A stretch of DNA of 40,739 nt from CAZWEJ01 sp964632435. Lineage in GTDB: Bacteria; Patescibacteriota; Saccharimonadia; UBA4664; SCTI01. Position 1 is the stretch's first letter; the number at the start of each line of letters is the position of its first letter. Under the pieces are notes generated by a model. The model saw only the letters and a list, made by a program, of their open reading frames with translations, did not search any database and was not told the DNA's origin. The stretch covers positions 1-40,739 of the forward strand of contig CAZWEJ010000007.1 of the NCBI GenBank assembly GCA_964632435.1, written 5' to 3'. Shown here one piece after another: positions 1 through 8,214 of the stretch. Made by a program: the position numbers and the translations under genes.

Positions 1-359
1 GCATCGTCAAAAGCGTAGGTCGGTATTTTACCTGTTGGAGATGTTGGTCCTGGGGTTGATGTTGGTCCGGTTGGCCCAGTAGGCCCGGGAGTCGATGTTG
101 GTCCCTGGGTGCTCGTAGGCTCCGAATTAGAGATAGCGGGTGGAGCCGCAACAGTTGGCTCAACCAATGGCTCCGTGGCAACCGGGGCGACAGGCTCAAC
201 TGTAGCCTGAGCCTGAGCTGTCTGCTCAACCGATTGCGGTGGCGCCTCTTCACCTTCTGCCGCCAATGCAATACCTGAGGACTGCCCCAGAATTAAAGCC
301 CCCGCAACAACGGAATATATTACTCTTTCCCAGCGTTTTCTTTCTATTGATTCCAACAT
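1..359 (-). CDS. Partial secreted Pro/Thr-rich protein (C-terminal part outside window)
   Basis: The reading frame is open from an ATG at 359 to the window edge, giving 119 codons with no stop. The N-terminus has a charged start (MLESIERKRWERV) followed by a hydrophobic stretch and AALA-like residues, so a Sec signal peptide or anchor is likely. The rest is low complexity: Glu/Pro/Val/Ala-rich to about residue 80, then repeated GPTSTPGPTGPTGPTS-type triplets that resemble a stalk or linker rather than a folded domain. The last visible residues (IPTYAFDD) may begin a folded domain. It is the most downstream gene visible in a run of five minus-strand surface-protein genes, 82 nt after the repeat protein that ends at 442. 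Function is unknown. A surface stalk or adhesin is an inference from composition only. Confidence 0.72.
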   Translation of the reverse strand, partial: MLESIERKRWERVIYSVVAGALILGQSSGIALAAEGEEAPPQSVEQTAQAQATVEPVAPVATEPLVEPTVAAPPAISNSEPTSTQGPTSTPGPTGPTGPTSTPGPTSPTGKIPTYAFDD

Positions 360-441
360 CTCTGTACCTCACAAATTAGTTTAGTTGCCTCATTCCTATA
401 ATTGCGGGGAGAGCTTGGCTCTCCCGTTTCAGTCCAGTAGC

Positions 442-1023
442 TTAGTTGCTAATGTTGACCGAAGTTGATGTGCTATTTGTGTTCATAGCATCACCGCTTG
501 TTGCACTTCCACCTGAGGTGTTGTGCTGAACAGTTGCGTTGCCACTCCTCGCATACTGATCGTTGTTGTTGTTAACGTGGACGTCATTGTCGTTGTTAAC
601 ATCAACGCTTGAATGATAGTTGAACTTGATGCTGTTGTAGCTATCTGGTCCAGTGGTATCAATGGATGCACTAGCGTTGCCGTTGTTGCCCCACATCTGC
701 CCCCATGATCCGGCTCCAGAATTGGTAATACTTACATCGGTTGAGGTCTCGTTGTAATTCTCGGCATCGCCACTTCCTGCACCGCCGCCGGTTGTGTTGT
801 CATAAACCTTTGCGTCGCCAGTGCGTGCTTCTTGGTCGTTATTATTATTTACACTTACATCGTTGTTATTATCGATGTCCAAGTCGTTGTGCCTACTAAT
901 CTCGACCTTATTTGTCGAATCTGGTCCTGTAGTGCCAATGTCGGCGCTATCTGCTGCTGCAACGCCTAGGCCTATTCCTAGAGATGCTAATCCGATTGAC
1001 GCATACTTAAGTACTTTTTCCAT
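442..1023 (-). CDS. Secreted Asn-rich protein with two TGPDS-type repeats
   Basis: 193 residues. Residues 1-24 form a typical Sec signal peptide (MEKVLKYASIGLASLGIGLG then VAAADS). The mature part is two ungapped copies of one repeat, about residues 28-101 and 120-193, offset by exactly 92 residues. Each copy runs TTGPDS-x-N, an alternating N/D/V segment, NNNNDQ-x-AR-[TS]-G-[DN]-A, N-T-[TS]-GG, SGDA, then TST-x-V-x-I-x-N. The alternation of polar and beta-branched residues suggests stacked beta strands (solenoid or amyloid-like), but that is inference. No catalytic motif or C-terminal anchor is present, so it is probably released or assembled outside the cell. An AAGGAG ribosome site lies 7 nt before the ATG. 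It follows the 1041-1502 gene by 17 nt, so the two are probably co-transcribed. The same repeat occurs once in the 1513-2193 protein. Confidence 0.85.
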   Translation of the reverse strand: MEKVLKYASIGLASLGIGLGVAAADSADIGTTGPDSTNKVEISRHNDLDIDNNNDVSVNNNNDQEARTGDAKVYDNTTGGGAGSGDAENYNETSTDVSITNSGAGSWGQMWGNNGNASASIDTTGPDSYNSIKFNYHSSVDVNNDNDVHVNNNNDQYARSGNATVQHNTSGGSATSGDAMNTNSTSTSVNISN

Positions 1024-1040
1024 CCTATGCTCCTTATTAT

Positions 1041-1502
1041 TTATTCTTCTATCCTGACCTTGCTATCTCCCTTGGTTGTAATTTCAACACTGGAAGACGC
1101 TGAACTCTCTGTGGAGTTCCTCGTTGAAGACCTGTATCGGGTGCTCGTGTTTGAGTTACCATGACTTTCAGTCTTTATGTTTACATCAACGTTTCCAGGG
1201 GTATTTGAAGATGATTGGTGATTTACCTCAACTCTATCGTTAGAAGCGTTGATAGTGGCTTTACCCGTATCTGTGTCAAAGCTGGTGGTTCCAGGTTGAA
1301 CTGGGACTTGCTGGCCATTAATCTCTACGTCCACAGGTGGATTCTCCACAACACCCTGAACGTCAGAGCTACTCTGCTGCCCCCTTTCATCACCGTTAGA
1401 ATGAGTAAATGGTGTTTGGTCGTGTGCAAGGGTGATTAGCGCACCACCGGAAACCATTACTACCCCAACTGCTATTGCTGTTTTCTTAATTGGAACTGCC
1501 AT
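1041..1502 (-). CDS. Exported Ser/Asn-rich hypothetical protein
   Basis: The open frame extends upstream to 1559, but the start chosen is the ATG at 1502 (MAVPIKKTAIAV). It is preceded by a G-rich ribosome site (GGGGGTAAAA), leaves a 10-nt gap after the upstream gene, and places a signal or anchor helix (residues 8-26) at the N-terminus. The 153-residue product has a short hydrophobic segment, then a Ser/Asn/Thr/Val-rich region with alternating polar and aliphatic residues (VEVNHQSSS, VDVNIKTES) and an acidic end (KVRIEE). I recognise no domain. The alternating pattern is like the beta-type composition of the flanking TGPDS repeat proteins, which suggests a shared role in the same surface structure. 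That is inference from neighbourhood and composition only. Confidence 0.75.
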   Translation of the reverse strand: MAVPIKKTAIAVGVVMVSGGALITLAHDQTPFTHSNGDERGQQSSSDVQGVVENPPVDVEINGQQVPVQPGTTSFDTDTGKATINASNDRVEVNHQSSSNTPGNVDVNIKTESHGNSNTSTRYRSSTRNSTESSASSSVEITTKGDSKVRIEE

Positions 1503-1512
1503 TTTTACCCCC

Positions 1513-2193
1513 CTATGCTTGCTTGCGTGCAAAAAGCGCACTGCCTCCCGCTCCTGCAAGACTTAATATCGCTGCTAATGCTAGCAACCCCGCAGAAATG
1601 CCCTTAGCTTGTTCTGTGGCTTTAGCTACATCGTCGCTGTAACCAGCTCGTAGTGCGCTAACATCACATATTGTCGAACATCCGACCTCTGGCAATGTGG
1701 ATGCTCCGCCACCTAGCCCACCTAGCGCGAGTCCGCCACCTAGCCCACCTGATGATGTGGTGCCGCTACCCAGACCTCCTGCGCCACCAACACCGCCACC
1801 TTGGCCGCCGCTACCGGAGCCAGCGCCGCCGCCACTCCCTTGGCCGCCGCCAGATCCATTACCGTTTCCGCCCGCTTGAGCTTGGTTGCCTATTTCGATA
1901 GTTGTTGATGTACTGTTTGAATTGGTCGCGTTTCCGCTAACCGCATCTCCACCTGTTGTGTTGTTTTTAACATACGCATTACCGGTTGTTGCAGTCTGCT
2001 GATTGTTATTGGTTACCGTTACCGTGTTTTGGTTGCTTACATTCGTATTGCTGCTGTAGCTAACATTTACGGTGTTGTTTGAGTCAGGACCGGTCTCATT
2101 TATAGATGCGTCATCTGCAAACGCTGCCCCTGCTCCAACCAAACTCATTGAACCTGCAATTACAGCTGCTCTTGCTATTTCTTTAACTCCCAT
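1513..2193 (-). CDS. Secreted TGPDS-repeat protein with Gly-rich linker and C-terminal membrane anchor
   Basis: 226 residues. There is a signal peptide at about 1-27 (ending AGAAFADDAS). One TGPDS repeat at about 30-103 aligns without gaps to both repeats of the 442-1023 protein (TGPDS, NNNxQ 27 residues later, NTTGG 44 residues later, TSTTxExIxN at the end). About 55 residues of Gly/Ser linker follow (about 107-165), then LPEVGCSTIC with two Cys, a helical segment, and a hydrophobic helix near 198-218 followed by ARKQA. The end therefore looks membrane-anchored. LPEVG resembles a sortase motif but is about 25 residues from the helix, so I do not call it one. A very strong ribosome site (AAAGGAGGTGA) precedes the ATG by about 10 nt. 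A plausible role is a membrane-bound base for the repeat protein encoded downstream. Confidence 0.85.
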   Translation of the reverse strand: MGVKEIARAAVIAGSMSLVGAGAAFADDASINETGPDSNNTVNVSYSSNTNVSNQNTVTVTNNNQQTATTGNAYVKNNTTGGDAVSGNATNSNSTSTTIEIGNQAQAGGNGNGSGGGQGSGGGAGSGSGGQGGGVGGAGGLGSGTTSSGGLGGGLALGGLGGGASTLPEVGCSTICDVSALRAGYSDDVAKATEQAKGISAGLLALAAILSLAGAGGSALFARKQA

Positions 2194-2264
2194 TCATCCT
2201 TCACCTCCTTTCTTATAGCGTTATTAGAATTTCGCACCCACTAAAATAGGTTTTACCTTCGAAC

Positions 2265-3074
2265 TCACGCAGGAGCAGACGATAAAACCCATTTCAGTGG
2301 AGTGGCGAAGTAATGTGCCCTCGACGCATCACTGCGTGGAGCATGGACGAAACCGGAATAACGAAGTAGGTCGGTATATATTGAAGATATATGCCTACGA
2401 GAACCTATCAAAATTAGAACTAAGAGTGAAAACAATAGTGCTGATGTAGCAAAAGCGAAGACAGGCAAAGCTCCCCCGTATGTAAGCACAAATGGCAACG
2501 GAACAATTGTCTCGGAAAGAAAGTTGAGCTCGTCGATTATCCCACCAAGTGGATCCGATTTTGCAGGACTGCTTGGATTCGAAACAGGCTCCCCAGGAGA
2601 CTGAATATATGGCGGCACACCTTGATAATTACCCTGGGCTTGTAATGCATTGTCGGGGTAAGAGGTCCAGGTATACTGACTAGCTTTATCTTGATTATAT
2701 GGGACTACATTTTGGGCTGAATCAGCATGATTGTCTTTTATATCTACTTTGGCAGATTGGCTAATGTCGGCTGAAACAGAAGACCTATTTGTTGAAATGC
2801 TCTTAGAGCTTTTGTCGTGGCTTGAGGATAATTCTGTAGAAGCATTTTGGTTAGGTATAGCTTCAACCTTACTCGTCTCAGCGGTAGCTTTCTGAACGGA
2901 AGTATTATTGCTGGATGATATAGATGATGACTCAATTGAGTTGCTAGTAACTTCTTCTCCGCTGGTATAAGAAATGGATGTAGTCACAACCGATGAATCA
3001 GCTAAAGCCGCACCCGACCCAACGGTAGCGGTCAGTGCAATTGCACCAATAAACTGCTTCGCCCTTTTACCCAA
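2265..3074 (-). CDS. Exported Ser-rich protein with C-terminal transmembrane helix
   Basis: 269 residues. The N-terminal signal peptide (about 1-25, MGKRAKQFIGAIALTATVGS then GAALADSS) resembles those of the downstream repeat proteins. The region 26-125 is very rich in Ser, Thr, Asn and Lys with alternating hydrophobic residues. Residues 125-180 are Pro/Gln/Tyr-rich. A hydrophobic block at about 193-225 (FVLTYGGALPVFAFATSALLF and on) includes one or two membrane helices followed by a basic cytoplasmic tail. It is the first gene of the minus-strand surface cluster, with a 71-nt gap to the next gene. The upstream 194-nt gap to gyrA could hold the cluster promoter; I see TTGACA at 3253-3258 but no convincing -10 after it. 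No known family recognised. Confidence 0.8.
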   Translation of the reverse strand: MGKRAKQFIGAIALTATVGSGAALADSSVVTTSISYTSGEEVTSNSIESSSISSSNNTSVQKATAETSKVEAIPNQNASTELSSSHDKSSKSISTNRSSVSADISQSAKVDIKDNHADSAQNVVPYNQDKASQYTWTSYPDNALQAQGNYQGVPPYIQSPGEPVSNPSSPAKSDPLGGIIDELNFLSETIVPLPFVLTYGGALPVFAFATSALLFSLLVLILIGSRRHISSIYTDLLRYSGFVHAPRSDASRAHYFATPLKWVLSSAPA

Positions 3075-3268
3075 TACACCCTCCTGTTTAGGTAAGAATA
3101 TAGGTCTAGGGGTGCAAGAACACGATCAATTACCACAATAAAAAGCCAAGTTGGAACACTATTTAATTGTTAGATGGTCCAAAAAGTTTGAAATATTGGT
3201 TATGTTTTTATGGCTTTGGTAAGTCATAAATAACTTATGCTTATTGTAGAAATGTCAACGAGTTCGTC

Positions 3269-5875
3269 TTATGAAGCTTTTTTTGAACTTTTCTTTTGAG
3301 GCTTCTGGTTCCCTTCGGGGACGTCAGTATTTTCTTGAGACTCTGAGGCAATCTCCTCCTCAAGCTTTGCCTCACCGATCAATGCAACCGATGCGACTTT
3401 ATCGCCTTCCTTCATTCTCATAATTCGAACGCCCTGTGTTGCTCGTCCAATAAGGGAGATCTCTTTTAGAGGCAACCTAATTACCTGCCCATTTGTAGAT
3501 ACGATTACAAGGTCATCATCAACACTTTCGATAGCGCGGACATCGACCGTCTTACCAGTCTTGTCGGTTACGACACCGGCTTTGATTCCTACTCCTCCAC
3601 GAGCGTGCGTGGCGAACTGCTCAACCTTGGTTCGCTTGCCGTAGCCATTCTCCATAACAACCAGTAGCTGGGTTTCCGGCGATACAACATCCATACCAAC
3701 AACCGTGTCACCTGAACGCAGCCGGACGCCCCTTACGCCTCTTGTTGCGCGCCCCATTGGCCGCACATCAGTCTCTTTAAATCGGATCGCCTGGGCAAGC
3801 ATGGTAGAAATTACGATTTCATCACTGCCGCTAGTCTGCTTAACCCACTTCAGCTCGTCACCCGCATCAAGCTTGATCGCTATCAGCCCATTAGTACGAA
3901 CATTGGCGTAATCTGTGAGGGCAGTCTTTTTAACGGTTCCATTCTTGGTCGTCATGAATAGATACTTACCGGCCGTATCCTTGCTAAAGGTGTTAAGCGA
4001 GGTTACAACCTCATCAGGTCCAAGCTGCAAAAGGTTAACTATTGCTTGACCCTTGGCGGTACGACTTGCAGCCGGAATTTCATAAACCTTGAGGCGGAAG
4101 ACACGGCCCTTATTAGTGAAGAATAGTATAAAGTCGTGATTCTGAGTTAGAACTAGATGCTCAACCACATCTTCTTCCTTGGTTGTCATACCCATAATAC
4201 CCTTGCCGCCGCGCCCTTGGCTCTTGTAGGTGTTAGCAGCGATTCGCTTGATGTAGTTACCCTGAGTTAAGGTCACGATTACCTGCTCGTTAGGGACTAA
4301 CTCTTCCTCACTAAACTTACCAAGCTCTTGAGCGACGATCTTTGTTCGGCGATCATCACCATACTTTTCTTTAAGCTCGGTCAGCTCTTCCTTAATAATG
4401 CGTAGAATCTCATTCTCGTCGGCAAGAATCTTCTCGAGCTCTGCAATCAGCTTGAGTAATGCAGCCAACTCATCTTCAATAACCTGTCGCTCAAGACCTG
4501 TAAGGCGTCGTAGCTGCATCGCCAAGATGGCTTTTGCCTGAACACTAGTAAGCTTAAATTTCTTGATTAAATTAACCTCCGCCTCTTCTGATGTCTTGCT
4601 GGCGCGGATAGTTTTGATGACCTCATCAATATGGTCGAGTGCGATCTTGAGCCCTTCAAGAATGTGAGCACGCTCTTTAGCCTTACCAAGTTCAAACTCA
4701 GTACGGCGGCGGACCACAATCTGGCGGTGCTTTGTAAACTCGCGCAGCATCATCTCGAGAGTCATTACTCGAGGCTGTATACCATCAACAAGTGCCAACA
4801 TATTGACGTGGAAGGCGCTCTGCATTGGCGTCATCTTATAGAGCTGGTTCAGGATCTTCTTAGGGTAGCTGTCTTTTTTGAGTTCTACGACAACGCGCAC
4901 ACCATGCCGGTTGGACTCGTCACGAAGGTCGCTAATACCAACGATTCGCTTTTCTTTTACGAGCTCGGCAATCTTTGTAACGAGAGTAGACTTGTTAACC
5001 TGGAAAGGAATCTCGGTAATAACAATCTGTTGATTACCCTTCTTGTCTTCCTCAATCTCGGCGACAGCTCGTATAACTATGGAGCCTTTACCTGTACCAT
5101 ACGCCTGCATGATGGAATTATTGCCATAAATGACTCCGCCGGTTGGGAAATCTGGCCCCTTGATGTACTTCATTAGCTCTTCAAGCGGTGCATCAGGGTT
5201 ATCGATTAAGTGAATGACTCCATCAACAAGTTCTCCTAGGTTGTGAGGAGGGATATTTGTTGCCATACCAACGGCGATTCCCATTTGCCCGTTGAGCAAT
5301 AGATTAGGAATCTTGGCAGGTAAAACTGTTGGCTCCTTGGTTGAGCCGTCGTAGTTTGGTCGAAAATCAACGGTGTTCTTTTCGATATCGAAGAGCATCT
5401 CTCCGGCAATACGGGTCATTCTTGCTTCGGTATAACGCATAGCGGCCGGGGGATCGCCGTCCATCGAACCAAAGTTACCCTGCCCATCGACGAGTGGATA
5501 GCGCATCGAGAAATCTTGCGCCAAACGAACCATAGCATCATAAATGGCAGAGTCACCATGAGGGTGGAATGTACCCATAACGTCACCAACAACTGCGGCA
5601 CTCTTACGATACTTAGCAGTGTGCCTCAAGCCCATACTGTTCATTACATAAAGAATGCGGCGATGAACCGGCTTCAAACCGTCGCGTACGTCTGGCAAAG
5701 CCCTCGATACAATAACCGACATGGCGTAGTTGAGGTAACTAGTCTCCATCTCCGTTTCGAGAGATTGGAACTTGATGTTGCCGCTCGCAATATGCTTTTG
5801 AGCGTTCTCTACCGCCTCAGCTGCTTCTTCTGGGGTAATCTTTTCTTCTGGTGTTTGGTTATCTTCTGGATTCAT
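3269..5875 (-). CDS. gyrA: DNA gyrase subunit A
   Basis: 868 residues, usual length. Subunit A cuts and rejoins DNA in the A2B2 gyrase that introduces negative supercoils. The catalytic tyrosine is Tyr148 in RYTEARM. The quinolone-determining region reads HPHGDSAIYD with Ser109 and Asp113, equivalent to E. coli Ser83 and Asp87, so the usual resistance substitutions are absent. The beta-pinwheel C-terminal domain has a GyrA-box variant QGRGGKG near residue 552, which marks it as gyrase rather than topoisomerase IV. The protein has a 30-residue acidic N-terminal extension and a Lys/Ser-rich tail (QKKSSKKAS). It follows gyrB by 9 nt, with AAGG before the ATG, so both are translated from one transcript starting at the promoter near 8040. 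Confidence 0.98.
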   Translation of the reverse strand: MNPEDNQTPEEKITPEEAAEAVENAQKHIASGNIKFQSLETEMETSYLNYAMSVIVSRALPDVRDGLKPVHRRILYVMNSMGLRHTAKYRKSAAVVGDVMGTFHPHGDSAIYDAMVRLAQDFSMRYPLVDGQGNFGSMDGDPPAAMRYTEARMTRIAGEMLFDIEKNTVDFRPNYDGSTKEPTVLPAKIPNLLLNGQMGIAVGMATNIPPHNLGELVDGVIHLIDNPDAPLEELMKYIKGPDFPTGGVIYGNNSIMQAYGTGKGSIVIRAVAEIEEDKKGNQQIVITEIPFQVNKSTLVTKIAELVKEKRIVGISDLRDESNRHGVRVVVELKKDSYPKKILNQLYKMTPMQSAFHVNMLALVDGIQPRVMTLEMMLREFTKHRQIVVRRRTEFELGKAKERAHILEGLKIALDHIDEVIKTIRASKTSEEAEVNLIKKFKLTSVQAKAILAMQLRRLTGLERQVIEDELAALLKLIAELEKILADENEILRIIKEELTELKEKYGDDRRTKIVAQELGKFSEEELVPNEQVIVTLTQGNYIKRIAANTYKSQGRGGKGIMGMTTKEEDVVEHLVLTQNHDFILFFTNKGRVFRLKVYEIPAASRTAKGQAIVNLLQLGPDEVVTSLNTFSKDTAGKYLFMTTKNGTVKKTALTDYANVRTNGLIAIKLDAGDELKWVKQTSGSDEIVISTMLAQAIRFKETDVRPMGRATRGVRGVRLRSGDTVVGMDVVSPETQLLVVMENGYGKRTKVEQFATHARGGVGIKAGVVTDKTGKTVDVRAIESVDDDLVIVSTNGQVIRLPLKEISLIGRATQGVRIMRMKEGDKVASVALIGEAKLEEEIASESQENTDVPEGNQKPQKKSSKKAS

Positions 5876-5884
5876 CTAATTACC

Positions 5885-7981
5885 TTAAATATCAATATCA
5901 ACTACTTCGCGTGCATGAGTCTGGATGAAGTTCTTGCGTAGAAGAACCTCCTCACCCATCAGCTTATTGAAAATGGCATCGGCCTTCTCGGCATCATCAA
6001 TAGTTACCTGAAGCAAGACTCGGTTCTCGGGATTCATAGTCGTCTCCCAGAGCTGATCAGCGTTCATTTCACCAAGACCTTTATAGCGCTGAATATTACC
6101 TGTAATGCCTGCATTCTTGAGTCGATTGCGCTCCTCCTCGGTTACAGGCGAGTCTTCCTCGGCTCCTTCTGCTGGCTCAGTGTCCGCCGTTGCCGACTCA
6201 GCCTCATCCGTCTCTGGCTCAGGTTCCTCAACTGCAACTGGCTCTACAACCTCCTCTTCTGTGCCCACCTTCTTCTTGCCAGTGCGCTCTTCAATCAGCC
6301 GATCAATGATCGCATCTCTCTCTTCATCTGAGTAGGCGTAAATTTTCTTTCGACCTACAGGAAGCAAGAACAACGGTGGCTGCGCAATATATAAGTGGCC
6401 CTGCTCGATTACTTCAGGCATGTGTCGGTAGAAAAAGGTCAGGAGTAATGTGCGGATATGCGCACCATCAACATCGGCGTCTGTCATAATAATAATGTGA
6501 CCATAGCGTAGCTTTGCAAGTTCAAACTGATCACCTATACCTGTTCCCATTGCGACTATCAGGTTTTTGATCTCATTGTTTCCTAACATTCTGTCTAAAC
6601 GTGCACGTTCAACGTTGAGAATTTTACCACGAAGCGGAAGGATGGCCTGGAACTCTGAGTCACGTCCACCTTTCGCAGAACCTCCGGCAGAGTCGCCCTC
6701 AACGATGTACAGCTCGCTTCTTGTGCGGTCCTTTGTTCGGCAATCTGCCAGTTTGTCCACCATCGACATACTATCTAGGGCACCCTTTCGAATAATGGTG
6801 TCGCGAGCTGCACGGGCCGCAAGTCTTGCTCTAGCGCTTAAGGTAGCCTTCCCAATAATCTTCTTTCCTTCATTGGGATTTTCTTCTAGATAGTATGAGA
6901 ACCACTCATTCATTACCTGCTCAACAACCCCGCGAACTTCTGGTGAACCTAGCTTATCCTTGGTCTGACCCTCGAATTGTGGATCTGGAAGTTTTACGGA
7001 TATAACTGCAGTCAACCCTTCTCGAACATCTTCGCCGGTTAGGCTCTCCTCTTTCTCCTTAAGGAGACTGTTCTTACGAGCGTAGTCATTTACAACTCGA
7101 GTAAGTGCAGATCTAAAACCAGTTAAGTGAGTACCGCCACCAGGGTTGGTGATGTTGTTGGCGAAGGTTTTAACATTCTCGGTGAAGCTCTCCGAATACT
7201 GGATTGCAATCTCGACTGCTATCTCTCCTACCTGCTTATCTACATAGAATGGTGGCGAGTTAACAATTGTCTTATCTTTATTTAGGTGCTCAACATAACT
7301 TCTGATGCCACCCTCAAAGTAATAGGCGTAGCGCTGGCTAGTCTTCTGGTTGATCGCCTTTAAGTGAATACCCTTTGTTAAGTAAGCTTGGTGCCTTAGG
7401 TAGTCCAGGATAATGTCGTAATCGAAATCAGTAGTTTCGAAGATTGAGGCGTCAGGCCAGAATGTAATTGAAGTCCCGGTATCGGTCGCCTTTCCTACTT
7501 CTTTGATCTCACTAAGCGGCTTACCAACTTGGTACTCCTGGCGATAGAGCTTACCATCACGCCTAACCTCAGCGATAAGCTTGGTCGATAAAGCGTTAAC
7601 AACGCTACTTCCGACGCCGTGAAGACCGCCTGAAACCTTATACCCTGATTCTGCACCACCAAACTTACCACCAGCGTGAAGAACCGTAAGTACCGTTTCT
7701 AGTGCACTCTTGCCTGTAGTCTTGTGCTTTTCAACCGGGATTCCACGACCATAATCTGTAACCTTAACTCCGCCATCTTCGAGCAAGGTGACATCAACTG
7801 TATCGCCATAGCCTGCCATAGCCTCATCAATAGAGTTGTTGATGACCTCCCATATCATGTGATGTAGACCTTCCTTGCCGGTCCCACCAATGTACATACC
7901 TGGTCGTTTTCTTACAGGATCGAGGCCCTCAAGAACTTGAATCTGTTCGGCGCCATACTGAGAATTTGGTTTTGCTGACAT
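5885..7981 (-). CDS. gyrB: DNA gyrase subunit B
   Basis: 698 residues; the ATPase subunit of gyrase. The GHKL ATPase domain is at the N-terminus (INNSIDEAMAGYGD, then DYGRGIPV and GLHGVGSSVVNAL). The TOPRIM domain carries EGDSAGGSAKGGRD and the metal-binding DADVDG. The C-terminal QRYKGLGEMN motif that contacts subunit A is intact. It is about 60 residues longer than common GyrB because of a Glu/Pro/Thr-rich insert at about residues 557-627, placed between the TOPRIM core and QRYKGLGEMN. The ATG at 7981 is preceded by AGGAG in a 5' UTR of about 50 nt that contains a short GGTGA/TCACC hairpin. It is the first gene of the gyrB-gyrA operon. Confidence 0.98.
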   Translation of the reverse strand: MSAKPNSQYGAEQIQVLEGLDPVRKRPGMYIGGTGKEGLHHMIWEVINNSIDEAMAGYGDTVDVTLLEDGGVKVTDYGRGIPVEKHKTTGKSALETVLTVLHAGGKFGGAESGYKVSGGLHGVGSSVVNALSTKLIAEVRRDGKLYRQEYQVGKPLSEIKEVGKATDTGTSITFWPDASIFETTDFDYDIILDYLRHQAYLTKGIHLKAINQKTSQRYAYYFEGGIRSYVEHLNKDKTIVNSPPFYVDKQVGEIAVEIAIQYSESFTENVKTFANNITNPGGGTHLTGFRSALTRVVNDYARKNSLLKEKEESLTGEDVREGLTAVISVKLPDPQFEGQTKDKLGSPEVRGVVEQVMNEWFSYYLEENPNEGKKIIGKATLSARARLAARAARDTIIRKGALDSMSMVDKLADCRTKDRTRSELYIVEGDSAGGSAKGGRDSEFQAILPLRGKILNVERARLDRMLGNNEIKNLIVAMGTGIGDQFELAKLRYGHIIIMTDADVDGAHIRTLLLTFFYRHMPEVIEQGHLYIAQPPLFLLPVGRKKIYAYSDEERDAIIDRLIEERTGKKKVGTEEEVVEPVAVEEPEPETDEAESATADTEPAEGAEEDSPVTEEERNRLKNAGITGNIQRYKGLGEMNADQLWETTMNPENRVLLQVTIDDAEKADAIFNKLMGEEVLLRKNFIQTHAREVVDIDI

Positions 7982-8037
7982 AAACTCCTACGTTTGAAAA
8001 AGAAAAAGGTGAACTGGTCACCTCACCATTTACCTCT

Positions 8038-8066
8038 ATTATACCGCTTGGCTATTTTGCATGCAA
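8038..8066 (-). promoter_or_regulatory. gyrBA promoter
   Basis: Reading the minus strand, TTGCAT (8066-8061) and TATAAT (8043-8038) are separated by exactly 17 nt. Transcription would start near 8031, leaving a leader of about 50 nt with an AGGAG site before gyrB. Predicted from consensus only. Confidence 0.75.
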
Positions 8067-8157
8067 ACATGGGCGCTTACATTAACTCCCTATGTCGCGA
8101 AATATCGCGTTTTCAACGTTTTGCGTCACTTTTACTGTTTTTTACAGCATAAGCGTA

Positions 8158-8186
8158 TTGCTTTTACTCCTGGGATTCTCCATAAT
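8158..8186 (+). promoter_or_regulatory. Promoter of the LPQTG/DUF11 gene pair
   Basis: TTGCTT (8158-8163) and CATAAT (8181-8186) are spaced by 17 nt, giving a start near 8193 and a 5' UTR of about 20 nt. The sites lie inside a possible upstream extension of the coding frame, which supports the ATG at 8215 as the real start. Confidence 0.55.
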
Positions 8187-8214
8187 TAAGCATAAGTACG
8201 ATTGTGCCCCACTT

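Noticed and set aside
1503..1559. Extended start of the 1041-1502 gene
   Set aside because: It overlaps the upstream gene by 47 nt and would put 19 charged residues before the signal helix.
1650..1690. LPEVG in the 1513-2193 protein as a sortase motif
   Set aside because: It is about 25 residues away from the membrane helix and followed by Cys residues, unlike a sorting signal.
1671..1901. Pro/Arg/His-rich plus-strand frames opposite the Gly-rich linker
   Set aside because: They are antisense shadows of a Gly/Ser-rich coding region.
8092..8214. N-terminal extension of the LPQTG/DUF11 protein
   Set aside because: It overlaps a consensus promoter (8158-8186) and adds a second hydrophobic segment; the ATG at 8215 fits better.
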